A DNA stretch of 64,000 nucleotides, taken from DASXKD01 sp963734725. GTDB taxonomy: Bacteria > Actinomycetota > Actinomycetes > Streptosporangiales > Streptosporangiaceae. The notes under the pieces were generated by a model. The model was not told the origin of the DNA. It saw only the letters and a list, made by a program, of their open reading frames with translations, and did not search any database. Below, piece by piece: positions 19,256 through 27,805 of the stretch (position 1 is the stretch's first letter; each line of letters begins with the position of its first letter). The position numbers were made by a program, and so were the translations under genes. The stretch covers positions 62,001 through 126,000 of the forward strand of contig CAVTIX010000022.1 of the NCBI GenBank assembly GCA_963734725.1. The letters are read 5' to 3'.

Positions 19256-20089
19256 TCATGGGCCCGCGGCGGGGACGGTCGGGCTGTCCGTCGGTGTCGG
19301 GGTGACCGTCGGTGTCGGGGTGACCGTCGGCGTCGGGGTGACCGTCGGTGACGGGCTCGCGGATGTCGGCGACGGCGACGGCGAGCTGCCCGGTGGGGTG
19401 GACGCCGGCGAGGACGCCGGCGGCAAGAGAGGCACGATCGCCTTGTCGCCTGGCGTGCTGCTGGGCCTGGTCAGCGTGGCGCTGGTCTGGGGTGTCGGCA
19501 CCGAGCCCGGGGCCGCCCGGCCGGAGCCATTGGTCTTGCCCGCTTCTCCAGCCTTGCTGGAGGAGACGGTGCCGGATGCGTCGGAGTTCGCATAGGAGCC
19601 GAACGTTCGTTGAAGCCCTCCTAGGGCGAAAACCCCGGCCACCACGAGCACGACGGCCCCGGCTACCGCGAGGGCGGGGCGGAGCCAGGCCATCGCCGGG
19701 CCAACCGAGTTGCGTATCGAAGAGCTTGCATGGCGCGGCCGCTTGGCCGAGGCCCGGGCCGCGATGCCGCCAACGACCGGCAGCGACCGCAGCCGCCCGC
19801 CGTCGCGGGCCGCGCTCGCGCTTGCCTGGCCGGCGGCGACGGCGTCAGTGTCCGCCCCCGCGGCCGCCCCGGACCGTATCGCGTTGAACCAGGACTGGCA
19901 CCGGACAGCAAGCACCCAGCCGATGGTCGTGAACTCGCTGCGCAGTAGCCACCACTGCCGCTTGAGCCACGGCTCGGCAAGCCGTGCCTGGATCTTCGTC
20001 AAGCCGTCGCCGACGGGCTCGATGTGATCCGTTGTCGAGTGCAACACACGACTGAGGACTTCGTCGTAGTCGCGTTCCTGTCCTGTCAT
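19256..20089 (-). CDS. Membrane protein, probable anti-sigma partner of the ECF factor
   Basis: A 277-aa protein encoded 40 bp downstream of an ECF sigma gene on the same strand. The N-terminal about 135 residues are cytoplasmic-looking, one transmembrane helix follows (LAVAGAVVLVVAGVFALGGL, about 140-160), and the rest is a Ser/Pro/Thr-rich extracytoplasmic tail ending in VTPTPT repeats. The tail is encoded by roughly four 18-bp units near 19270-19350. ATG 20089 is preceded by GAGGAGC. No zinc anti-sigma motif (HxxxCxxC) is present, so the anti-sigma role is inferred from gene order and topology only. Confidence 0.7.
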   Translation of the reverse strand: MTGQERDYDEVLSRVLHSTTDHIEPVGDGLTKIQARLAEPWLKRQWWLLRSEFTTIGWVLAVRCQSWFNAIRSGAAAGADTDAVAAGQASASAARDGGRLRSLPVVGGIAARASAKRPRHASSSIRNSVGPAMAWLRPALAVAGAVVLVVAGVFALGGLQRTFGSYANSDASGTVSSSKAGEAGKTNGSGRAAPGSVPTPQTSATLTRPSSTPGDKAIVPLLPPASSPASTPPGSSPSPSPTSASPSPTVTPTPTVTPTPTVTPTPTDSPTVPAAGP

Positions 20090-20129
20090 GCTCCTCGCTC
20101 CAGGCCGCTTTCGGCCCCCCTGACCTTTG

Positions 20130-20747
20130 TCACGTTTCCAACGCCAGTACGATCCGCAGTGCTGCCACGCCCCTGGCGGTGTGGCTCTTGACCGCGCCCC
20201 GGCTGATCCCCATTGTGGTGGCGATCTGTGCCTCGGAGAGGTCGGCGTAGAACTTCAGCACCAGCGCCTCACGCTGCCTCGGGGGCAGCGTGCGCAGCGC
20301 GGCGATCACCGCCGAACGCTCCAGCAACGAGAGCGCACCCTGTTCGGCGCTGGGCATATCCGGCGCCGGCTTAGGCGCGTTCTTGTCCACCACCATCCGG
20401 TGCCGCAGCACCGACCGGGACCTGTTGACCACCGACTGGCGCAGGTATGACAGCGCCTTCTCGGTGTCCCGTAGCCGGCGCCATGCGCCGTGCATGGCGA
20501 TGAACGAGTCCTGCACCACTTCCTCCGCGGTGGCGACGTCACGAACCAGCAGGACAGCCAGGCGGACGAGAGATCGGTAGTGCGTGGTGTAGATCTCGGT
20601 GACCGCCCGGGCGGCGTCCCATTCGCCGGTGGCCGACTCCAGGGAGGCGTCTACCAGCAGGGCGTCCGTCGTCACCTTTATGGGACGCCCAGGTACCGCT
20701 TCCGGTTCACCTGTGGTCATGCTGGAATTGCGAGCTGGTTCCGCCAC
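20130..20747 (-). CDS. ECF RNA polymerase sigma factor (SigE family)
   Basis: A sigma-70 family ECF factor of about 205 aa. Region 2 is visible in YTTHYRSLVRLAVLLVRDVA and AEEVVQDSFIAMHGAWRRL. Region 4 is in LRTLPPRQREALVLKFYADL followed by SEAQIATTMGISRGAVKSHT. The layout matches the actinobacterial SigE-type subfamily. GTG 20747 has TTGAGG upstream; ATG 20720 (MTTGEPEAV) is an alternative start. Its downstream neighbour encodes a single-pass membrane protein, so the pair probably forms a signal-responsive sigma/anti-sigma unit. It interrupts the usual rsmE-HIT-phoH order. Confidence 0.9.
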   Translation of the reverse strand: MAEPARNSSMTTGEPEAVPGRPIKVTTDALLVDASLESATGEWDAARAVTEIYTTHYRSLVRLAVLLVRDVATAEEVVQDSFIAMHGAWRRLRDTEKALSYLRQSVVNRSRSVLRHRMVVDKNAPKPAPDMPSAEQGALSLLERSAVIAALRTLPPRQREALVLKFYADLSEAQIATTMGISRGAVKSHTARGVAALRIVLALET

Positions 20748-20987
20748 AGCCTGACCTCAATGATTCCGACCCCCCAGAACGAATCCTGCGTGTCGCGTTG
20801 CTATGACCCTGTCCATACCTCACGCCGCAGGTACATCGGCGATTCACCACGCCGGGCCATGCAACTCACAGGCGTGCACACAAACGTGGCAACGGGTCAA
20901 CGATATCGGCCGGGCGCCGGTCCTGGGGGCCATATGCGGAGAGTCAACAGGGCGTGCTGGCCTGCCCCTTCAGGCTAGGATCCCCTC

Positions 20988-21332
20988 GTGCCAGACTGCC
21001 TCTTCTGCAAGATCGTGGCGGGTGAGATCCCGGCCGGGCTGGTCGCCGAAAGCGGCCGGACGATAGCCTTCCGCGACATCAACCCGCAGGCGCCCACGCA
21101 CGTTCTGGTCATCCCCAAGGAACACCACGCCGACCTGGCCACGATGGCCGCCGCTGACGGCGAGTTGCTGGCCGAGGTGGCGGCCCAGGCGCACCAGGTG
21201 GCCGAGGCCGAGGGGATTGCGTCCAGCGGCTATCGGGTCGTCTTCAACACCGGCATCGAGGCGGGACAGACCGTGTTCCACGTGCATGCCCACGTGCTGG
21301 GCGGCAGGCGCATGACCTGGCCTCCGGGCTGA
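20988..21332 (+). CDS. HIT (histidine triad) family protein
   Basis: A 114-aa HINT-type nucleotide-binding hydrolase. The N-terminus CLFCKIVAGEIPA and the histidine-triad motif TVFHVHAHVLGGRRM are diagnostic; these enzymes hydrolyse purine nucleoside phosphoramidates such as AMP-lysine. The GTG at 20988 is preceded by TAGGAT at 20974-20979, a possible -10 box or weak ribosome-binding site. It sits immediately upstream of phoH, as is common in actinobacteria. Confidence 0.93.
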   Translation: MPDCLFCKIVAGEIPAGLVAESGRTIAFRDINPQAPTHVLVIPKEHHADLATMAAADGELLAEVAAQAHQVAEAEGIASSGYRVVFNTGIEAGQTVFHVHAHVLGGRRMTWPPG

Positions 21333-21362
21333 CCCGGCGGATCGGCGGCGCCGGCGGATAGC

Positions 21363-22540
<1,178 letters not shown>

Positions 22541-22544
<4 letters not shown>

Positions 22545-23083
22545 CCCGGGCCGCGCCGATGGGCATCGAGATCGCGAACGAGTCGGGGTTCGCCGTGGAC
22601 GAGCCGGCCCTGGCCGCGCTGGCCCGGTATCTGCTCGACGAGATGCGGATGCACCCACTCGCGGAACTATCCGTTTTGCTCGTCGATGTCCCCACCATCT
22701 CGGACCTGCACCAGCGCTGGATGGGCGAGGACGGCCCCACCGACGTCCTCGCCTTTCCCATGGACGAGCTGCGCCCGCCGCCACCAGGCAGAGACCGCGC
22801 CGACCGGGCCCGATCCGCCGACAGCGACAACTCCCCGGCCATGCTCGGTGACGTGGTCCTGTGCCCGGAGGTGGCCACGGAGCAGGCCAAGGAGGCGCAG
22901 CGGCCGGTCGAGGAAGAACTGGAGATGCTCTGCACGCACGGCATCCTCCACCTGCTCGGGTTTGACCATGCCGAGCCCGGGGAGCGTGCCACCATGTTCG
23001 GGCTGCAGGACCGGCTGCTGGACTCGTGGCGGGCCGAACGCGCGCCGGGCCGGGACGCAGGGGAGCGGGACGACTCCGAGTGA
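22541..23083 (+). CDS. ybeY: Endoribonuclease YbeY
   Basis: Metal-dependent endoribonuclease, 180 aa, involved in 16S rRNA 3' maturation. The zinc-binding motif HGILHLLGFDHAEPGE matches the family H-x3-H-x5-H pattern. The segment EDGPTDVLAFPMDEL precedes an actinobacterial insert, and ATMFGLQDRLLDSW follows the metal site. GTG 22541 overlaps the phoH stop by four bases, so translation is coupled. The next gene begins eight bases after its stop. Confidence 0.94.
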
Positions 23084-23090
23084 TGCCGCG

Positions 23091-24425
23091 ATGGCCTGGC
23101 TTGTTGCCGCCGCAGTAGCCCTCGCGGTGCTGGCCGGGCTGTGTACCAGCGCGGAGATCGCGCTGCTCCGCATGGCAAGGACCTCCAGCAGGGACCGCGC
23201 CAGGGACGGCTCGAACGGCCAGTCGCCCCAGTTGCAGGCGGTCCTGGCCGAGCCGGGCCGGCACCTGAGCGTGCTGCTGGCGATCCGGATCGGCGCCGAG
23301 ACCGCCGCCGTGGTGCTTACCACCGCGGCGCTGGTGCAATGGTTGGGCACCGGCTGGCACACGTACCTCATCGCGCTGGCGGGCATGGCCGCCCTGCTGT
23401 ACCTCGTCGCCGGGATCTGGCCGCTCACCCTGGGCCGTCAGTATGACCGGCAGCTGGCCGGGGCCGCGGCGATCGTGCTCGCCCCCCTGGTCCGTGCGCT
23501 CGGCCCGCTGCCGCGGCTGCTGGTCGCCACGGCCAACGTGCTGACCCCGGGACGGAGCGGCCGGGAGGGCGCCGGCGAGTCCGAAGAAGAGCTGCGCGGC
23601 CTAGTGGACCTGCTCGAGGAGCGCCGGGTCATCGAGCCTGGCGAGCGCGCCATGATCCACTCGGTGTTCGAGCTTGGCGACACGATCGTCCGCGAGGTCA
23701 TGGTCCCGCGGACCGACATCGTCTTCGCCGAGCGCGACAAGAACGTCCGCCAGGTGCTGTCCCTGGCGCTGCGCAGCGGCTTTTCCCGGATACCCGTGGT
23801 AGGCGAGAACAAGGACGACGTCGTCGGCATCGCCTACCTCAAGGACCTGGTGGCCCGAAGCCGCGAGCACCCGGAAGCCGAGACGTTCGAGAAGGTCGAG
23901 TCGGTCATGCGCCTGGCCACCTTCGTCCCGGAGAGCAAGCCGGCCTACGTGCTGTTGCGGGAGATGCAGGCGCGCCAGATTCACCTCGCGATCGTGATCG
24001 ACGAATACGGCGGGACCGCGGGGCTGGTCACCATCGAGGACATCCTGGAGGAGATCGTCGGGGAGATCGCCGACGAGTACGACCAGGAGCGCCCGATGGT
24101 GGAGTGGCTGGGCCCGGGGCGGGCCCGGGTCAACGCGCGGCTGCCCGTCACTGACCTGGAAGAACTATTCGGGGTCACGATCGAGGCCGAAGACGTGGAG
24201 ACCGTGGGCGGCCTGCTCGCGCATGCGCTCGGCCGGGTGCCGATCGCGGGGTCAACGGCCACCGTGGCCGGCCTCAAGCTGACCGCGGAGAGCCTCGCCG
24301 GGCGGCGCAACCGGATCGGCACCGTGACGGTCGAGCATAAGGCCCCGGCCAAGAAAGGCAAGGGCCGCAGCCAGCCAGAGCGCGATTACCAGCTGACAGA
24401 CACCGAGGCGCCCCCTGCCCCATGA
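23091..24425 (+). CDS. Hemolysin/CorC-type membrane protein with CBS pair (CNNM-like)
   Basis: A 444-aa protein with an N-terminal CNNM/DUF21-type membrane domain (hydrophobic segments near residues 1-20, 60-110 and 125-145). A CBS-domain pair follows (VREVMVPRTDIVFAERDKNV and HLAIVIDEYGGTAGLVTIED), then a C-terminal CorC_HlyC domain with RVNARLPVTDLEELFGV. This family is associated with Mg2+/Co2+ efflux or homeostasis. ATG 23091 begins MAWLVAAAVALAVLAGL, a fitting first transmembrane helix. It lies between ybeY and the cdd-like gene in the conserved phoH-ybeY-corC-cdd-era order. Confidence 0.92.
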   Translation: MAWLVAAAVALAVLAGLCTSAEIALLRMARTSSRDRARDGSNGQSPQLQAVLAEPGRHLSVLLAIRIGAETAAVVLTTAALVQWLGTGWHTYLIALAGMAALLYLVAGIWPLTLGRQYDRQLAGAAAIVLAPLVRALGPLPRLLVATANVLTPGRSGREGAGESEEELRGLVDLLEERRVIEPGERAMIHSVFELGDTIVREVMVPRTDIVFAERDKNVRQVLSLALRSGFSRIPVVGENKDDVVGIAYLKDLVARSREHPEAETFEKVESVMRLATFVPESKPAYVLLREMQARQIHLAIVIDEYGGTAGLVTIEDILEEIVGEIADEYDQERPMVEWLGPGRARVNARLPVTDLEELFGVTIEAEDVETVGGLLAHALGRVPIAGSTATVAGLKLTAESLAGRRNRIGTVTVEHKAPAKKGKGRSQPERDYQLTDTEAPPAP

Positions 24426-24587
24426 TCGCGCCCGCCGAGGCGCGGCCTGGCTCCCGCAGTTCTGTGTTCCTTGATCACGGGACCCTGTGCATGGCAGTTA
24501 TGTACCGAATCACGTGATCATGGAGATGCCGCTCCTTCGCCATGATCATGAGCGTGGGAGGGCGGGCAGGGGCCTAGACTCTGCGCC
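24426..24587. other. Spacer with degenerate TTCCTTGATCACGG half-repeat
   Basis: A 162-bp gap. TGTTCCTTGATCACGGGACC near 24466 matches one arm of the long inverted repeat at 48249-48313 (GTTCCTTGATCACGG). Further on are ATCACGTGATCATGG and CCATGATCATGAG, short palindromes built from the same GATC core. It probably acts as a terminator or is a decayed repeat. Confidence 0.45.
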
Positions 24588-24932
24588 GTGGAAGCCCTCG
24601 GCGAGGAAGACCAGAAGATCATTACTCTGGCCCGGTCGGCTCGCGCCCGGACGGGCGCGGCCGAGGGCGCGGCGGTGCGAGATGAGACCGGACGGACCTA
24701 CGCGGCCGCGACCGTGGTGCTGCCGACGCTGCGGCTGTCTGCGCTGCGCCTGGCGGTCGCGATGGCGGTCTCCAGCGGCGCGGTGAGCCTCGAAGCGGCG
24801 GCGCTGGTCAGCGAGGCCAGCGCGCCTGGCGCCGAAGACCTGGCCGCGGTGGCCGACCTGGGCCCGCAGGCGCCGGTGTACCACGCCGGCCCCGATGGGC
24901 GGTTGCGCGCGACGCTGGGGCGTGTCTACTAG
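24588..24932 (+). CDS. Cytidine-deaminase-like protein lacking catalytic residues
   Basis: A 114-aa protein in the position where actinobacterial genomes carry a cdd-like gene before era. The fold region is recognisable: DQKIITLARSARARTGAAEG, AAVRDETGRTYAAATVVLPT, LRLSALRLAVAMAVSSGA. The catalytic C/H-A-E motif and the P-C-x2-C zinc motif of true cytidine deaminases are absent; the region where PCGxC should be reads LAAVADLGPQAPVY. It is therefore probably catalytically inactive as a zinc deaminase. GTG 24588 is the start. The final codons (RVY-stop) lie inside MITE-like copy 3. Confidence 0.8.
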   Translation: MEALGEEDQKIITLARSARARTGAAEGAAVRDETGRTYAAATVVLPTLRLSALRLAVAMAVSSGAVSLEAAALVSEASAPGAEDLAAVADLGPQAPVYHAGPDGRLRATLGRVY

Positions 24933-24967
24933 ATCTATGCCGCCCTGAAAGATCTATGGGGATGCCC
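24917..24967 (+). repeat. MITE-like element, copy 3 (minimal, about 51 bp)
   Basis: Starts GGGGCGTGTCTACTAGATCT and ends AGATCTATGGGGATGCCC. The two ends are imperfect inverted repeats of each other and match the ends of copies 1 and 2. The internal part is almost absent. It contains the stop codon of the cdd-like gene and lies 48 bp before era. Confidence 0.6.
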
Positions 24968-25014
24968 TGACCCTGAGGCCAGGACCAGAGCGGAACGTAC
25001 GGGAGAATTCCCTC

Positions 25015-26013
25015 GTGGGTGTGCAGCCGAAACCGCCGCGATCTGACGGCGCCGCGACGACGGCGGCCGGTCCCGCGGCGGCCGCCGCGGGATCTGGCCC
25101 GCGCCCGGCGGAGCCGCCGGTCTTCCGGTCCGGGTTCGCCTGCTTCGCCGGCCGGCCGAACGTGGGCAAGTCCACCCTGATGAACTCGCTCGTCGGTACG
25201 AAGGTAGCGATCACGAGCAGCCGCCCGCAGACCACGCGCCGCGCGATCCGGGGCATCGTGCACCGCAGCGACGCGCAACTGATCATCGTGGACACGCCCG
25301 GCCTGCACCGGCCGCGCACGCTGCTCGGGGAACGGCTGGACAGCCTGGTGCGCTCCACGCTCACCGAGGTGGACGTGATCGGGTTCTGCGTCCCCGCACC
25401 GGACCGCATCGGTCCGGGGGACAAGTACCTGGCCGCGGAGCTTGCCGCGATCAAGGGCACGCCGGTGGTCGCCATCGTCACCAAGACCGACCTGGCCCCG
25501 CCGGAGCGGGTCGCGGCCCAGCTCGCCGCGGTCGCCGAACTCGGCGACTGGGCCGACGTCGTGCCGGTATCGGCCACGACCGGATTCCAGCTCGACGTGC
25601 TTACCGACGTGCTAGTGGCGCACCTGCCGCCGGGACGGCCGCTCTACACCAACGGTGAGCTGACCGACGAGCCGGAGCAGGTCCTGGTCGCCGAGCTGAT
25701 CCGGGAAGCGGTGCTGGAAGGCGTGCGGGACGAGCTGCCGCACTCGATCGCGGTCGTGGTGGAGGAGATGGGGCCGCGGCCGGACCAGGACGGGCTCACC
25801 GACGTGTACGCGCTCATGTACGTGGAACGGCCCAGCCAGAAGTCCATCGTCATCGGTGCCAAGGGCGCCCGGCTGAAGGAGGTCGGCACCAGGGCCAGGC
25901 AGCAGATCGAAGCGCTGCTTGGCGCCAGGGTGTACCTCGACTTGCGGGTCAAGGTGGCCAAGGACTGGCAGCGCGACCCCAAGCAGCTCCGCAGGCTCGG
26001 GTTCTACGACTGA
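25015..26013 (+). CDS. era: GTPase Era
   Basis: Ribosome-assembly GTPase that binds the 3' end of 16S rRNA, 332 aa. G1 is AGRPNVGKSTLMN (about residue 46); SSRPQTTRRAIRGI is the G2 region, DTPGLHRP G3 and TKTDLA G4. The C-terminal KH domain is seen in QKSIVIGAKGARLKEVGTRA and ends LRRLGFYD, the normal Era terminus. GTG 25015 gives an Ala/Pro-rich 35-residue N-terminal extension; a shorter form is possible. Its 3' end overlaps the convergent GNAT gene by 10 bp. Confidence 0.95.
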   Translation: MGVQPKPPRSDGAATTAAGPAAAAAGSGPRPAEPPVFRSGFACFAGRPNVGKSTLMNSLVGTKVAITSSRPQTTRRAIRGIVHRSDAQLIIVDTPGLHRPRTLLGERLDSLVRSTLTEVDVIGFCVPAPDRIGPGDKYLAAELAAIKGTPVVAIVTKTDLAPPERVAAQLAAVAELGDWADVVPVSATTGFQLDVLTDVLVAHLPPGRPLYTNGELTDEPEQVLVAELIREAVLEGVRDELPHSIAVVVEEMGPRPDQDGLTDVYALMYVERPSQKSIVIGAKGARLKEVGTRARQQIEALLGARVYLDLRVKVAKDWQRDPKQLRRLGFYD

Positions 26014-27062
26014 GCCGCGCTCGCGCCCGGCGCGGCGAGGCCCGCACCCCCCGGCGCGCGGGCCGTTTCGAGTTCCCAGGACAGCTGCCGCTCCAGCACC
26101 TCGAAGCCCAGCTCGGCGTTGATCGCGTTCATGTGCTCGTTGTCTTCGGCGGTCAGCGTGACGATCTGGGTGAGCTGCGGCTCGTGCGCGGCGAGCAACT
26201 CCAGCATGGCCGCCTTGACCAGCAGCCCGAGCCGGTGCCCGCGGTGCGGCCCGGCCACCGCGGTCAGCTCCTGGAAAGCCGAGCCGGCGTCCAGCGGATC
26301 CACTCCGAGCTGGGTGATCGCCACCAGCCGCCCGGTGCGGTCCGCCCGGGCTGCCACCGTGTAGAACCGCCGCCCTTGCTCGGCTATCAGCTGGTCCTCC
26401 GCCCGGACCCGGGCCGCGTCCCAGCCGGCCGGGTCCTCGCCTTTCGGGCGCGGGGCGTCGTTTTCGACGTCGAAGAGCGCGGCGACGTCTACCAGCCGGT
26501 CCTCGGCGACCGGTCCTTCCCAGGACACCAGCGAGTAGCCGGCCGCGGCGGACGCCGCGCTTTTCCGCAGTCCGGCCAGCCGCCCTGCGGGCAGGGAGCG
26601 CGGGCGCAGCGCCCAGAAGACCCCAGTCATCCGCTGCCTGGCGCCGAGCGCGCGGGCGAACGCCGCCCCGGCGGACGCTTCATGTGAGTGGCTCGTCAGC
26701 AGCGTCCGCTCCGCCCGCCGGGCCCGGTCCGCGGCATGGCCGAGCAGCGCGGTGCCCACCCCGGCCCGGCGCCGCGACGGCGCCACGACCAGGATCACGC
26801 CGGCCCGGTGCTGGTTCTCCCGCTGCGGCAGGCCGAGCAGGTACCAGCCGCAGACCTCACCCGCGCTGTCCCGTGTCAGCCACGTCTCCTGCGGGTCCCC
26901 GGTCCAGCCGTAACGCAGCCAGGCTTCGAACATCCGGGGTGACAGCGGCGCCCGGCGCACGCCGTCCGCGCGCCATTCCGCCAAATGGATCTCGTGGCAG
27001 GCGCGGACCGCTGGCGTGTCGGTAGCGGGATCGAACCGTTCGATCTGCACGCTCCTAGCCAA
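26004..27062 (-). CDS. GNAT-family N-acetyltransferase with two GNAT modules
   Basis: A 352-aa protein with tandem GNAT-like halves. The first half has ILVVAPSRRRAGVGTALLGH (acetyl-CoA-binding motif A, R-R-x-G-V-G). The second contains TAVAGPHRGHRLGLLVKAAM (HRGHRLG, a second motif A) and ends with INAELGFEVLERQLSWELE. Double-GNAT proteins of this kind are common in actinomycetes and include mycothiol synthase, but substrate cannot be assigned here. TTG 27062 is preferred because CGGAG lies seven bases upstream; GTG 27050 is an alternative. It is convergent with era, sharing 10 bp. Confidence 0.85.
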   Translation of the reverse strand: MARSVQIERFDPATDTPAVRACHEIHLAEWRADGVRRAPLSPRMFEAWLRYGWTGDPQETWLTRDSAGEVCGWYLLGLPQRENQHRAGVILVVAPSRRRAGVGTALLGHAADRARRAERTLLTSHSHEASAGAAFARALGARQRMTGVFWALRPRSLPAGRLAGLRKSAASAAAGYSLVSWEGPVAEDRLVDVAALFDVENDAPRPKGEDPAGWDAARVRAEDQLIAEQGRRFYTVAARADRTGRLVAITQLGVDPLDAGSAFQELTAVAGPHRGHRLGLLVKAAMLELLAAHEPQLTQIVTLTAEDNEHMNAINAELGFEVLERQLSWELETARAPGGAGLAAPGASAAQS

Positions 27063-27196
27063 CCGTTAGCTCCGGACGTGCCGCTACCCGGTTTCCCAGG
27101 GGAGGCGCCTGGATGCGGACAACGGTGGACGGGCACCCGGCAAAACGCCCCCAGCCAGGCCACCGCGGCCCGCACAGCGCATGGCCAGGCGCGGTG

Positions 27197-27805
27197 TCAG
27201 AGCCAGCCTTTGCGCTCGGCGATCTGGACCGCCTCGGCCCGGTTGCGAGCGCCGAGCTTCTGGATCGCAGCGGACAGGTGGTTGCGGACCGTGCCCTGGG
27301 ACAGGTGCAGCGAGGCCGCCAGGTCCGAGATGGCCGCATGCCCCCGCGCGGCGGACAGAACTTCGGTCTCCCGCGGCGTCAGCGGGCTCGCCCCCTCGGC
27401 CAGCGCCGCGGCGGCCAGGGCGGGGTCAACGACCCGTTCGCCGTCGTGCACCCGCCGGATGGCCTTGGCCAGTTCGGCGGCCGGCGCGTCCTTGAGCAGG
27501 AAACCGCTCGCCCCGGCCGCCATCGCCGCGGCCAGGTAGCCGGGCCGCCCGAACGTCGTGACGATGACGATCTTCCCGGCGAACCCTTGCTTGCCCAGCC
27601 GCCGGGCGACCTCCAGTCCGTCACCGCCCGGCATCTCGATGTCCAGCAGGGCCACGTCCGGCCGGTATCGGTGGGCCATGGCGACCGCCTCGTCGCCGCT
27701 GGCGGCCTGCGCCACCACGGTGATGTCGTCCTCCATCTCCAGCAGGGCGACCAGGGCCTGGCGGACCATGGTCTGGTCCTCGGCGATCATGATGCGCACG
27801 GTCAC
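27197..27805 (-). CDS. LuxR/NarL-type response regulator
   Basis: A 202-aa response regulator: receiver domain with IAEDQTMVRQALVALLEMED, phospho-acceptor in DVALLDIEMPGGDG, TTFGRPGYLAAAMAAGASGF and the K in LLKDAP; then a C-terminal LuxR HTH, SPLTPRETEVLSAARGHAAI and LHLSQGTVRNHLSAAIQKLG. It resembles DesR-type regulators. GTG 27805 overlaps the stop of the histidine kinase (GTGA), so the pair is translationally coupled. It probably controls the adjacent ABC transporter genes upstream on the same strand. Confidence 0.95.
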   Translation of the reverse strand: MTVRIMIAEDQTMVRQALVALLEMEDDITVVAQAASGDEAVAMAHRYRPDVALLDIEMPGGDGLEVARRLGKQGFAGKIVIVTTFGRPGYLAAAMAAGASGFLLKDAPAAELAKAIRRVHDGERVVDPALAAAALAEGASPLTPRETEVLSAARGHAAISDLAASLHLSQGTVRNHLSAAIQKLGARNRAEAVQIAERKGWL

